This document shows, piece by piece, positions 43,133-56,447 of a stretch of 64,000 nt of DNA. The stretch's first letter is position 1. Every line of letters begins with the position of its first letter. Below the pieces are notes generated by a model, which saw only the letters and a list, made by a program, of their open reading frames with translations, did no database searches and was not told the DNA's origin. The DNA comes from Thelonectria olida (Eukaryota > Ascomycota > Sordariomycetes > Hypocreales > Nectriaceae): positions 1,410,001-1,474,000 of the forward strand of contig JAGPYM010000008.1 of the NCBI GenBank assembly GCA_020736575.1, read 5' to 3'. The position numbers were made by a program, and so were the translations under genes.

Positions 43133-43803
43133 TTAGATAGCTTTCTTCTCAGCACCACCCGTCAAATCCTGAACCATGCCTTGCCATATGTCGCGGATGA
43201 TTGTGCTCTTCTCCTCTTGGACGGGCGCCGGCTGGTGGGAGAACTTGAGCTCAATGCCATCAACGGTGACGGGCTCAATCTCGGCAAGGGGTGAGCCGGG
43301 GAGGACGACGTCTGGGTTGGAGGCTAAGATGGCGCCAGCACGGGTGGTCAGGTCGGCGGCATCGGAGATAGAGGCGTGGTAGGCGCCGTAGTTGTCCGGG
43401 AGGAGGGGCACGCGGGGGACGGGCTCTGAGGTGATGGGGACGGGGTGGATGGCGGGTAGGACGACGGTGGCGTTAAAAGCAGAGTCGCTGCTGGCGGTGG
43501 ACAGAGCCCTGGAGGGCGTGGAGGACTGGAAGCCCTGCATCAGGGGCCGGGGGCGGTTGGCGATGGAGGGCTGAGGAGTAGGACGGTGGGTGGTGGTGAT
43601 GCGACGAGACTGTTCGAGGGGCGTGTTAGCAACGGTGCTTGCGTGGACGGAGAGAGTCAGGCCAATGGCGGAAAACGTACCTCTTCAGTGCGACGCGTGC
43701 GGAGGAGCTCATCGTACTTGGGCATCAGAACTGCGCCAGCATTGCGCTGGGAGTCGATGATGGCGCGCGAGAGCTTTGAGGCGGGAGCAGTGATTCTTGA
43801 CAT
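43133..43803 (-). CDS. conserved-looking small protein, unknown
   Basis: Two exons (43803-43681 and 43609-43133) encode 199 residues. The intron at 43610-43680 has a GTACGT donor, a GCTAACAC branch and an ACAG acceptor. The N-terminus (MSRITAPASKLSRAIIDSQR) is basic and amphipathic and could be a mitochondrial presequence. The middle is Pro/Ser/Ala-rich. The C-terminal half has an ordered acidic pattern (PEPRVPLLPDNYGAYH-like, then IELKFSHQPAPVQEEKSTIIRDIWQGMVQDLTGG). I do not recognise the family. Intron quality and codon bias support a real gene. Confidence 0.7.
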
Positions 43804-46800
43804 TGTGGTGGTGGTTGGAGTTGTGTGGTTGGAGATACAGTCAAGCGACCTCGTATGTAGAAGATGCGATACTCGATATAGTTACGAAATTGGGTGCTTT
43901 GTTGCAGGAAAGAAGAAGTTGTCCTGAGTTGCTTGAGAGTTCAAGAATGGCCAGACAAATGCTCAGATAGGTGAGATGGAGGGGAAAGAGAAGGGAGGGG
44001 GAGCAAGGGAGGGACGGGACGACGTGGGAGGTCTAGATATAGTAGTTGGGATGGGTATGACCACCCACCTTGTATCTAACTATGTGACTTAGGGAGTAGC
44101 TGTGACTCCAGCTCTGCCGTGGTGTGCTAACTGCTAATTCCTATGGCATAGCATCCGTCGGGACGGGATGTGAATGCAGATGCATGGAGGGGCGTGTGAG
44201 AAATGATCAAGTCGTTATCCACAGGCGAGGAAAGAGGTTGATTGCTCAAGAGCTTCTTCTCCTTCCTCCCTACACACCCCCACTTCGCATTCAACCATTT
44301 TGGACGGGCCATTGCCTGATGGGATCCATCTCAACTTGGTCACCCGTCACTTCCAGGTTGGGAAAGGCAGGGGTGATGGAAGGTCATGTCCGTCGAGCCT
44401 CTCTTTCCATTCTCTTGCTGCGCAGAACAGGCTAAACAGTACGAGTCGAAATCATGCCACGAATTCCACATCCTCCCGTCTCTCTCTGTGACGGACAGAA
44501 CCGACTCAATTGCTGCTCTCACATCTTGGCGGGGGAACCGCGGCTTGTTGAGAGCGACTCTGACACCCAATCATTCCTCCTCAATCGCGCCGCCGCCCTG
44601 CCGCAACCCGCAGCTCACTCACACCTCCAGCTGCCCCGAATGCCCCTCCGACGCCGCCGCCTGGGGAACTTGTCTCGGTCCCACCCCCCGAAGCCTCTTG
44701 TCGACTAGCTCGTGCTTCCGTCTCCTGGGAGGCTGGCTCCTGCTGATGAGAGAAACGGGGGCTTGCAGACATGACCAGAAAAAAAGTTGAGGGGGACGTC
44801 GCCTCGCCTCGCCTCGCCTGGCCAGGGATGAAGAGAACTGCCAGGACCCTTGACCGCCTGGACTAGTCCTTGGTCGAGGAAAGAAGCTTGGAACGGGAAA
44901 AGAGATCGCCACGTGCTTCGTTGTTTGCTCTGTTCTGACAGCTTCTGATCAACAGGGCGGTGGAGGGGGCACCTGAATTACAGGTGGCGTTATTACGCAT
45001 TGGCTGCAGACGCCCATCGCTTCAGCACGTTTACAAGCTTACAGACCTCCCTAAAGCACCTCCACACGCATCTGGGCATCCTTCCGTCGAGAATCGCATT
45101 GCAGGAGAAGTCAACCGAACGGAATTGGAACTCGTTGAGAGCTTCTGAGCAAGGAAACATGCCGCGAAACAGTTGAGTGGAGTAGCGCCGCTTTAAGGAG
45201 GCATCCGCCAAGTCCCCCATGTTTCGCCGGGCGATCTCAAATCTGGGCTCGGCAGGGGAACAGAGGTCAGAATGAGGAAGCACAGGCAAAGATCTGGCCT
45301 ACGTGAACGTGGGGGGTGTGCTTTTGCTATCGCTTTGACTTGAGATCTCATCTCTACGAAACGGACAGATCTGTCTGGTCATATCGCTCAGCCACGACAG
45401 AGGACGCGCAATCACACTACCCAATCACCCCTACCATGAGCCAGAGTCCATATGAGACCCGTGACTCAGCTCGATGTATTTCCCCCCTCGAAGATCTTCA
45501 GAGCCACCCAGCTCCTCTCCAAAAGCGGCAATCAAGCTAGCGATCCCTAGTCGCACGGCACTGGAGACAGTTCTGCTTCCCCAGCACACAATCGAAGCTC
45601 AAGCTCTGGGGCGCGCCGTGACACCGAATACCGACAGACAAACGAACGGACGAGGGTCCCAGCGCTCCCAGGGCCATGTCTCCACGTCCGCATCATAACC
45701 AAGGCGAAGGACCAAGGCCCAAGGGGCAGCTTTCCAGGAACCCGCCAGCTCGGTTGCTCGGGAGTTCCCCTTGACCGGGGGATTGCACACGCACACACTT
45801 GCACACTCACAAGCTTTCATAGCACCGTCGTATTTTCCGACGGCACTGATGGGCGAAGCTTCCTTCAATGCCATTGCCGCGGACCACCGGACCCGAAAGC
45901 TGTTGCTGATGTCGGCGATGAGGATGAACCTCTGTATCAACTTCGTCCGATCGTACTTACGATACTCATCTCGGAAAACCGATTGATTCGGCCGAGGTTT
46001 ATCTGATCTCCGTCATTGACGTCGTGCTCAATCCAGGAGCATTACATGTGTTCTCCTGTGGTGGCATTCACCAGATACTGGCCCTGGTGCTGGCTTGGTG
46101 ATGGATGCTGGCTGACAGCGAAACAGCAAAGGCAAGCCAGCGCAATACCATTACCCACTCCACCATCTCTCCCTGACGACTCACAAGAGACTCTAGGGGT
46201 ATGTGTAGGCTGAGAGCACGTGCATCAGTTGTGCATTTGCCTATCCATCTTTGTTGAGGACCTGGCTGATCCATTCCAACACGTGCCTCCCGCGATTGAT
46301 TACCAAAGCAGCCAAAGCCATCTTGCCAATCTTCTCAGGGGATGGCGTCCTGCCCTGGGGCGTGGAGGAAGAAACGGTGAGCGAGGCGAGGCGGGTTTGG
46401 CGGCGGCAACGAGAAAAGAGGATAGACCTACGTGAAGCCAATTTCAACGCCGTCGCAACACCTGGCAACGTTGCTATTTTGGAATCCGTTGACCAGTCTT
46501 CCCCGGCCGTCACCGAGTTCACGCCGGAAAACCATGGCCCGCTGTATCCGGTGAAGAACCCAGGCTCGTTGCTCACCGTGGTTTAGTGTTACAGGGTGCT
46601 GAAATGACAGCACTCTCAACAGAAAGGTACGTATTTCTTCAAAGAGATTTCTGGTCTCCATCAGAGTCGGTGGTGATGCCGTAGTTCGATGGCCAGTCGG
46701 CATTATCCGAACATGACCAATGCCATCGGAGACACATCCGGAGTTGAGAAACGACTTGGTCCCTTTTGCCAATGAATTAAAATGACCGACTACAATATGG

Positions 46801-48478
46801 CCAGAGGGGTTTGAACGAGGGTAGAAAGCAGCTCTCGTACGGTCCTCGTCGCTCTACCCCTCTCCCTCAACACCATCTCGATAGCTCCTCGTTCCATGTC
46901 GACCATCATGTGGCCATCCCTGTGCGTGTCTAGCATGGACGAAGTACCGGAGGCACTGTTACACATGCGTTGGCGCCTCCAGCATGTCCGCTTGCTAATG
47001 GATATCCACTCTCATTCATTGGGGGAGATTGGAACATCTGAGACCGACTTCTGGAATTTCCACCTTCTATCAAAGCTCTGTTTTGCATTATCTGCCTGGA
47101 GTTTCGAGAGTTGCCCCAGTTGCGCTCCAATCGATCATGTTCTCCCTATCTAGTGTGCACGACCGCCGGCACAGTATCTCTCCTGATATTGCAACCGGAA
47201 CGACATCGACCGGGCCGTACGTAGGTCCCCCGCACTCGCGGCGCGTCACCCTTGTCTCATGGTTATGCAATTCCCCGACTTGTTTCATTGCGTATTCGCA
47301 TCCTCAACCTGCACGTTGGGAGCCGGATGATCCGATTTCATAGGTGTTTTATGCATTTTATCCAGACACTCACTCCCCCTCCTCCTTCACTCACGGCAAC
47401 CTGTCCGACCAGTTACTGGCTGGATACATGCAACCATGATACAACACACCAGCCGCTTCTGATTGGGGGAAATTGAATCTCTCGAGTGTGTGGCATTTGG
47501 TGGTTTGATAATGACAAGGTAGGTGAACCATCCAGCGGCCGCATCCGCTCCTGTATCTCCCGGACCATGGCACTCTGAGATAGTCTTTTGATACTCTTGA
47601 TGTGCCGGTCGGAAATACCATTTCTGGTCAAGTGGTCGTTAGAAATACGTCTGGCACTAATGATAAACAGGCAAGGATGCACTGTTGGACTTTTTGGCGC
47701 TGCAGTTGCAAAACTTGGTTCTCACCACCTTGACGCCTCGTTGACATCTCGTTGCATAGCTAGCCCCCGATATCAACCTTCAACTGACACGTATTCCACC
47801 GTCGAGATTGCAACATGTCGCAGTAGGAAAGTTCCGCCGATGCTTCACATAAACAGCTCGCCCACCCCAACAACTCATGAACAATACTGCATTAGTCCAA
47901 GACACTCGCCGAAATTCTCCTGGGAAAACACAATTTCATTCTGAATAGGTATCTATGTAAACAATATTCTGCCTCCCTCAAAGCGCGAGATGGAAAGAAA
48001 CAACCGCCCAACAAAATGAGAATTCTCATCTTGTTATAAAACAAAAAAAAATAAAAAAATAAAAAATAAAAATAAAAAGTGAAATCCAACTCCCGACTCA
48101 GTAAACACCGCACGTCTTGCTGCCTTGCTCCTGGCGTCTATGCATGTACACAATTAGGAGACTGTCCATTCTCTTTTTTCGCCGATCTATCATAGGTGGG
48201 TGCATAATAATATTTCTCGGAAAGCGAAAGATGCCACAGCCCCAAAACCATTGCAGACTTGATGTGAAGAACAGGACAGATGGAAGAAAAGGCCAAATCC
48301 AAGAAAGAAGAGGGAAAGAGGAAAGAATAAACAGAGAAATACAAATAGTCATCCGAACGAAACTGGTATACTGGGCCTCCGTCATATGTCGTGTCGTGCG
48401 TAACTTGCATCCATCCTCTCCAAAGAGGGCATTCGTTAGGTATGTAGTGAGATCGTCATGTGAATCCCATGTAGAAGT
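43804..48478. other. 4.7-kb gene-poor region
   Basis: This is the longest unexplained stretch. Frames up to 134 codons exist (44386-44790 +) but lack domain content and are matched by equally long frames on other strands. Local features are a GCCTC tandem (~44800-44819), a 22-bp imperfect palindrome and an A-rich tract near 48.0 kb. No tRNA, rRNA or transposase was recognised. Confidence 0.45.
48012..48079. repeat. imperfect 22-bp palindrome followed by A-rich tract
   Basis: A palindrome at 48012-48033 has one mismatch per 11-base arm and a perfect 14-bp core ATGAGAATTCTCAT (48016-48029). It is followed after three bases by an AAAAAT-type tract to 48079. It lies ~400 bp beyond the ATG2 stop codon. 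Confidence 0.7.
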
Positions 48479-51400
48479 TTAGTGCTTCTTGTATTTCTAT
48501 CACGTCGTTAGGAGGGATTTCTTGCCAAAACCAATAAATGATGCTTACCTCCTCAACCCTACGCATATTGTGTGGGTCAATCGAGTTCGTAGCTCCCATC
48601 AGAGTCTGTCCGATAGCCTTGCTCACGCCCACAGCCGGTCGGAAGATGATGGTTGGGGCACGCTTCAAAACCGCCTTCGCAGCTCCAGTGGCCGATGCGC
48701 TGCTCATGACCTCTCCAGGCACAGCAATGATGGCATCCCGAGCCGTGTTCATGTCCCGGGCCAGAGAGCGATAACCGCCACGGATACCGGCCATAACACC
48801 TGTGGGCTGGTCTGCGTACAAGGAGATTTGCTTCCTGTCTTCTTCGTCAAATTCGTCCTCTTCCCATCCGCCGTCGTGCTGTTGTTGATCGGTGAGCATC
48901 CCCTCGGCTCCCTGGAGAGCATATTGAGTTCCGACAGCAAGCTTGGCACCGAGTTTGACCAGCCCAGTTCCCGTCGTTCGCGCGAATGCTGTGGCGCCCT
49001 TTGAGATGCTGCGGATTACACGACCATCCTTCTTGTACTCGCGCAATGGGACCTCAACCAATTGCTTGACTCCACGACCGACACCGACGAAGGGATGTAA
49101 GGGGGCTAGACCGCCCAGAACACCAGGAAGCTGCGTGTTCTGCACGTCGGGCATCCAACAGGCATTCAGTTCCTTTCCCATACGATCGAAGCCAGTAACG
49201 CCATATAAGATGATATGTCGCAGGACCAGTGTCGCTTCCTCCAAAACGATAAAGTTCATGAATTCGGTTGTGTGTCCTGATCGGAGACCTGCGTAGTCCA
49301 CTCGTTTTGGCTTGAAATCGAGCTTGACGGGAATATCGAAGACCTCAACGCGCGAAATGAATGGCACGTCGCTTGGGGAAGCGTGTACGGGCGCATCGTC
49401 ATCCTTGAATTCGAAGAATCGCGTGATGAAGTCCAGAGCGTCTTGATCGACATGCAGTCTTAGGGGGAGAACCTTCACACGCAACACAATGTCTGATGCC
49501 CCAAGATTCTGCTGTGGCTTGATGTTGAGTAGCTGGAGGTGGACCATGCTGGTACCCATCTCACGCTCTCCCATGTCTTGATCGTATGTTGCGAACTTCC
49601 TCCAAGTTGACGTTGGCACATGGTCGAAAATGTCTAGCTGCTTCACCTTGACATCGATGCTGCTCAAGGTCTCGCCAAAACCTTCCGGGTATGCGACTAA
49701 ATCCACGTCGACGCCCCGAAGTTCGAAGGTGATCTTGTGACGCCTGCTGCGCTTGAGTTTGAGTTTCTTCGACCTCGGCTGACGGGAGCGTACTGTTCGG
49801 TTAGTAGATGATGTCAAAGCCGTTGTCGCAATCGATTCAGTCTCAGTTACATTGTCGTTGAGACCTTCATTAATCGCACGCGCAAGGTCGTGAGGATCAC
49901 GGTTCGCAGGGATGCCGATGTAAATTGAGTTGAAGAGAAAATCTCCGATGGCTTCCTCCTCCTCGAACTCATCCTCATACATGTTCGATGGACCATTTTG
50001 GCGCTCGAACGCCTTGGTTTCCACGTCTTGCACGGCCTTGGTGATGATGTCGCGAGTATGAACCCAATCATAACCATCGAAGAGGTTCCATATGACGTGG
50101 ACGTCTCGAACGCACACCTTCACAGGACTGCGGTTAACAACATCGATGGGAGTCTTGTCGTACGTGTTCATGTTCGAGTTCCAGACTTTAGCAGTCTTAT
50201 GCTTCGACGTCTCACGACCATAGTAGCCTTCGTGAATGCTGAGACTGTCTGCATCTTCCGAACCCTGACTCACATTTGTTGAGGGGTGGTCAAAGTCGGT
50301 CAACAGGAAATCGTCATGATCATCTTTCGTCTTGTTCCTGTGGGATATGATGGAGCTGCTTGTAGCGTCGAAAAGCTCCTCCCCGACGGTGTCCTGTTGG
50401 TAGAATTGGGATTCGACCTGCAGTGGGCTATCAGTTGAGTACGTGTCCGAGCCGCTACCAGCAAGTTCTTGAGCGCCCGCGAAATCCTGATCAAAATCGT
50501 AATCTCCCTCCGACTTCCCAAAAGCTTCGGCTGAAACGGAGGCGAGAAGGTCTTGAATAGGAATGATCTTGGTGCGATACTTGTTCTGTTTGCTTGGGGG
50601 TGTTGGTGGTTTGAGTGCGTTGGCAAGGGCGATGAGAGTCTGCGTGGAGTCCGCGCAGGTCTCTAGGACGAAGAGGTCATCTCGAAGCTCAATGTCCACA
50701 AGCTTCTCGCCATTTTCAGTGGTTTTGACATCGACCACCACCTTGGCAGACGATATGTAGCTGATATCCACAAAGCCTCGGGTACACATGTCGACCACTT
50801 GTCGAGATGTCGAAGATGAAGCACGGGGTCTCTGACTTGTTGGTAAATTGGTCTCTGAAAGTTGTGCGATGTCATCGATGAGCAAAATAGCCGCCTTATT
50901 GATTGTGAAGACAGCATTGGTATCGACCTCTTCAGGGAGCACCGCCACGAGACGTGCATCGGTTAAGGCAATAACCATCTTCGAGGGCTTGCCCAGAGGA
51001 TTCAGCCCAATCAAACAATCCCGGAACCCAATATCCAGCGTCATTGGCTTTCCCGCCTTTGATTTACCCGAGGGAGAGCTTGGTTGTGTGACAAGTGCAT
51101 GGTGAGCTTGATCTCCCAGGTTTGCAACTGAAGCGGCTAGGCTGGCCTCGAAATCTTGTGGTGTAGCATCTTCCGCCAGATCCAAAAGATCCATGATGGT
51201 GGAAACTCGGTACTCGATAGCCACATCCTGCATCTTCAGCTTGATGACTGGCTCCATCTCATCTCCAATCATCCGAGCCATAATCACGGGCCCTCGAGAA
51301 GGGATGCCTTTAGAGCCAAATGTTGAATTGCTGACCAACTCCTCAGACTTGTTTCTCTTGACAGAGATGCCATGGATCGCTATTGCGATGAGTGAGGGAA

Positions 51401-54400
51401 CCGTAATTTGACCAACATGAAAGTCCTGGATTTCGGCTCCAAAGTGCCCGAGCCTGCCACCAAAGTCTAGGCTCACACTAATCTTCTGAATCTCGCCCAA
51501 GGTCAGCAGTCCGGGTCGGTCATCCTCTGGGAGATACTTGGCGACCGTAGAGAGCTTCGCGACTTCTTCTCCGAGATTTGGAAGAACTGACAACTGTGCC
51601 ATGTTTTGAACCCGCACATTAACTGCCTCCACGGAGGCTCGCAGCACGGAGCCCTTTCGTCGCTGGCGCAGGAGAGTATCGACCATGATTTCATCATCGC
51701 CGTGGTCGAACTTTACCTTTGTGGGAATGATGAGCTCGAGCAGTTTTTCGAGATCCTTATCTTGAGGCGCCGTTAAGAAGTCCAGACGGAGACCAGTGAC
51801 TTCGCAAGTAATTGCAGGCTCTGCTGAAGAGTTCTTCAAAAATGGACCCGAGACTCGAATCACAGTGCACGCCATGCCAATTCCTTCGTCTCGACTAACC
51901 AACTTGAGGGCTGTGGTTTCAGCCGACACGCTGCAGTCTCTTCCAAGGAGCTCTAAGTAGGCACCGCCAGCTCTCAGGTTCACTTTGTTATCCGCAGCTG
52001 CAGACTTGTCGGAAGGATTGATTGGCGTGTCAAATCGAACACCTCTGGGTTTCTGCTGAAGAGGTACTACCAGGGGCTTGGGAGTAGGTGATGGACTCGA
52101 TGCCATGGAAGCACTCATGTTGAGGAAGCTACTCAGTCCACCAAACCAACTGAAGGTCTCATCGAGTCGCTGAAGGTCAATCTGAACAACCAAAGGAAGT
52201 GTTTCGATGTCAGTTTTGATGTTGTCGCCCGACTGGAGGATCTTGATAGATATGTCCGTTCCTGATGAGAGGAAAGTATCCCTAACCGAGGTGCTCATAG
52301 GCTTTCCACTGTCAAAAGAGATGATGTCTCCATTGGCGTAGCCGAAACGAAACTTCTGTAGATCTATCCTGGTCAAAGTACCTGGCTGTGATGTTGGTGA
52401 TTGTCGACCAATTCTTCTTGAAGGAATCTCGACCGGAGAAATCGCAACCGACAGATTCTGAAGAGTGGTGCTCAGGAGCACTTCTTGATCAAAAATGAAA
52501 GCGGTTGGGTCCAAGTACCGCTCAGACGTGTCAGTAACACCACCAAGTCTGTTGAGGAAGCTGAGTTTGATCTCCTCAAACTTGACTTTTACCTCTGGGG
52601 CCTTCTTTGCTTCCCCATGTTCGGAGTCTTTTTGCGTGGGAGCAGGAGGCTTGTCGTCTTTGAGAGCTTCGAGGAGTCTGCCAACCACCATGGTGAGAAG
52701 GAACCCTAGAGACGCATCGAAGTTGATGCTGATTGGTGAAAGAGTAATCTCAAGCGAGTCATCTTTACCCTCAGTCGCCGTTGGAAGACTCCGTGGAGAG
52801 GCGGATGTAGCACCATGGACGGAAAACGCCCCAGGAGCCTGTGGATATACAGAGCGACCCATGGATTGGGACATTTGAGCTACTGACTCTGACAATGCCC
52901 CGTGAACCTTGACGTGTGTATGGTGAGACGGCACGTAAATTGAGATGCTCTTGAGGCTTAGGATCTCCTTGACAAGTCGAGTCGGGCCTTTGGGCGTAGG
53001 CACATCATCCTGCTGCTTCTCAGAGGTGCTGGGAACCTCCTGCTCAATATCGGCGATGCATGCTCTGGAGAAGGCAGGTGAAGACGAATCACTGTCAGAC
53101 TCATCTGGTGATTTCCAATCGGGCCTCCGGCTCGACATGCCCCTTGAAATTGATGCGTAAATGGGCCTCTGGGGAGGCGAATCATCGGCGTCATCGTCCC
53201 AGGCGCCTGGCATGACCGCACGAGGCGTTTGAGGTCGGGCCATAGGAGCTTCAGGCTCTTTCTCATCTGAAATTTGAGTTACCGGAGGTATCGTCTGGCT
53301 TTCCTTCACATTCAAGTCGTCTGGTATCACCACTTCCTCCATTGCTGGCTTCGCTTCGTTGGAAACTGGTATTTCCTCTTCGATAACCGGTCGTTCTTCC
53401 AAAGTCGGCTGGAAGTCTTCAGTTGTCGACGCAGCTAGATCCGGTATTGAACGGGAATCCATGAGTGTGTGGTGCGAGACAGCAGGGTCTAAAGCCACCG
53501 AGCTGGGTTGTTCATTAGTTGAAAAGGCACTCATATACATACTCTCAGCTTCCTCATGGGTATAGACGTGAGATTCAGCCAAGTCCTCATTTGACCTGGC
53601 TCCAAAGCTTGCATTGGACGAGACAGAAAGCTCCAGGCGCTCACTCGGAGATCGTGACCTTGATGATTCTGAGTACGTGGACTGGAAGGGCAAGTCCAAA
53701 TTCGGCGCCGATCTCGCTTCCCGTTCGACATTCGCCCAGTGTGGTCTCTGGTCCTCAAAGGCAAAAGAGTTTGCGACATGGTCAGTTCGGCCTATAGTCG
53801 AGTGAAACAAGGGCTCCTCAAGAGCATCTTCGAGAGCGTCCTCGATACTATCCTCAGCTAGCCTCTCGGGAGAGTGATTGTTGAAGTCATGATACATGGA
53901 AGCCTTGGGGGTGGCGGGGCTCTCTTCAAAGTCTTCCTCTGTTGGATCAGACAGCTCATACGGGATAGATAGAGCCTCTTCACTGTCTTCAACCGGGGAG
54001 TCGGGTTCGTATCCATCATCAATTTCTGAGACGTGGTCCCTGAAGCTTGCCTGCATCGACATGGAAGGTTCATCATGAGTGTTTCTAGATGACAAGGCCG
54101 AGGCTTGACGTGAGGGGGGATTCCTTGTCATTACCGGCGATGAAGCAACGGAAGGAGATGTCATGGATGGAGACCGTGCCAGTGCAGAAAATACATTCGC
54201 TTCGGAAACGAGATATGCCCGGACGTTTGATAATGAGATGTGGCGTTTGCCTTCCTTGGGGACGATAGTGGACGACCCATCCTGCTCCTCAGAGTATGTT
54301 GTTACACCTTCAACATCGATGTCCTCAAAAGTGACCTGGAATGACACCGGTTCAGTCGTCGTGGACGTAGGCTCGATAGGCACCTCAACACCGAGTTGGA

Positions 54401-55084
54401 ATTTGATGCCCTTGATCTTTATTTGCGTACGATCGACGATTCCCTGGAGAAAGTCTGCAAGAAAAGTAGGCAATGAGAGTGGTTGGCCAGTCCCTTCTGG
54501 CCAGTCCTCTTCGCTGCCATCCTCACTCGCAGTCACCGAGGCACCAAGATCTTGTGTTTCGGCCACCAAAGCATCCTCGAGTTTCCGTCGTTCTGAGGAA
54601 GGTTGTGTCTCTAGGAATGATTGCGCTAGGTCCACGGTATTCGGTACAACAGCGGTTTCTTCTGGCGTCTTCGTCCCGGGGGTGCGACTTGATGTGGGTT
54701 CGGTTCCCAGCACCTGGAGAGCGATATCGACACCGTCGACCTCGACGATGATGGGGCTCGTGTAAAAGTCCATCGGAATGGTAACTCGTAGCAGAAGGAC
54801 TTTGGACTTTTGTATTCTAAACGTGGGAGGAAGTTGAAGGAGTTTCTCGAGTTTCTATGGCGATGTTAGTGGTAGCACGTCATGTCACTCGACCGTGATG
54901 TCTGCCCTACCTTCAGTTTGATTCCCACGTCGCGAAACTCGAAAACTGTATTCCTGCCCAACGCGAGATCTAAGTTTTCCATGTCGAGCGCCTCAGCGTC
55001 GAGCAGCTCCAGCCTAGACAAGGCATACCGGAGCAGCCTCTTGGGCATGGAGGAGCTCCGGAACGACTGGAAGAACATGGCCAT
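48479..55084 (-). CDS. ATG2: autophagy lipid-transfer protein ATG2
   Basis: Three exons (55084-54911, 54854-48549, 48487-48479) encode 2162 residues. The first exon plus the start of exon 2 ([18 protein letters not shown]...[22 protein letters not shown]) is the chorein N-domain that extracts lipid from the ER. Residues ~250-650 are Ser/Glu/Pro-rich and probably disordered. The hallmark WNLFDGYDW lies near residue 1640. The C-terminal block [25 protein letters not shown]...[10 protein letters not shown] is the ATG_C domain. The last intron (48488-48548, GTAAGC donor, CCTAACG branch, CAAG acceptor) leads to an exon encoding only Lys-His-stop, which matches the KH-type C-terminus of fungal Atg2. 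The first intron is 54855-54910. ATG2 works with ATG18 and ATG9 in phagophore expansion. Confidence 0.96.
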
Positions 55085-56447
55085 GGCGTAAGGCGGGGTC
55101 TCGAGTCGGGGTGGCGATGGCTGCCCTCACAGCCGAGGGGGAAGAGACGAGGGACGCGGAATAAGGGGGATGTAGGAGAGAGTTGTATTCGTAGGAGTAG
55201 TAGAAGAAGAAGAAGAGACGGTCTGAGAGATGTCGCGAGTCGTTGGCAAACGCTGTCTACCTCTAGGCAGAGCCGGCGTCGGGGTGCTATCAGTTGGACC
55301 CCCGGCCAGATGCGGGGCCGCAAGGCATTATTAAAAGAGACGAAGGTCCATGGGCAAGCGAAGACAGGGTCGGCGGATGTGAAACGTGAGTTCTCCTGCC
55401 AATGCGCGAGATGAAAGAAAGTTTGTGTTCGCCGTAAAATAAGTAGTCGAAAGAAAGATGGGAGTTGTAACAGAGAGGTTAGAAAGGTACAGTAGAGTTG
55501 GAGATCATGGAAGGTTCCCACAGGGCCGGGTCACCTTGAGCGTCACGACATGGATGGCTGAGGCAACCGACCTGCCTTAGTCGAAAGTGGCAGAGGAGTT
55601 GGGCGCTTGAGACTGCGGCCCTATCCGTATCGCAGGTACTCGTTGGGGCCTGGTGATGTACTGACTGCTGGAACTACAGCGCTAAGACCGCTATCGCACA
55701 AGCTCGTGACTCGCCTCCAGGGGTCTGCGCATGGGGACGCATGGGGCTCGTTGGTGACGTTGGAGACTTCTTTCCGTTTTAAGGGTCGTCATGAAGCATC
55801 ATTTGACCTGTGCCTCGGCCTCTCAGTGGAGGAACGCGGGTTTATCGATAAGAAGTTGCCGCATCAAGGGCACATCATCAAGGACCCATGAATGGATCAT
55901 GGATTCCTCAGATGCCATCATGGTCCACCCCACCATCAACACCTTGTACCACGATGCTTCACTCGCCACGACATGAACTCGGATCACATCAGACGTTTCA
56001 CTTTTTCATTGCAGAGCCTCGGCGAGCTTTTCATGAGCGGCCCGCTTTGTGCCGCAGTGATTCGTCGCTCCAAGACGGATGCAAACACTGCGAATACAGA
56101 TGACTTTGACAGGTACAACCTAACAAGCCTGACCAGCAGGAAAGCCACGCACATGCACCAGGAACCAGGTTTGAAGACGCCCAAAACGAAGCTAAAGCAT
56201 TGTTAAAAATGCATTAACTTATTGCAGTAAAGCATCATCTCACGCGAGCAAACTATGCGCTGCCTCGCCAATATGCACCAAGCGATAGTTCAAGGCATTA
56301 TCTGTCGCCGTCCGACTTCTCATCTATGAGTATGTCTAGACTCTAGACTCTAAACTCTAGGTAGGTGATTATGTTAAATATTACAACGCCACCCCACAGC
56401 GACAAAGTTCTCGTTCGACACCACTCAAGGCATCCATCTATGATACC
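55085..56447. other. intergenic upstream of ATG2
   Basis: This 1363-bp stretch includes the ATG2 promoter and the amine-oxidase 3' flank. A CTAGACT-type short tandem lies at 56335-56360. No other gene is supported. Confidence 0.5.

Noticed and set aside
44386..44790. 134-codon frame in the gene-poor region
   Set aside because: Composition is low-complexity Ser/Pro/Arg and equally long frames exist in other phases; no splice partners were found.
54163..54765. 200-codon plus-strand frame opposite ATG2
   Set aside because: Antisense shadow of the Ser-rich ATG2 region.
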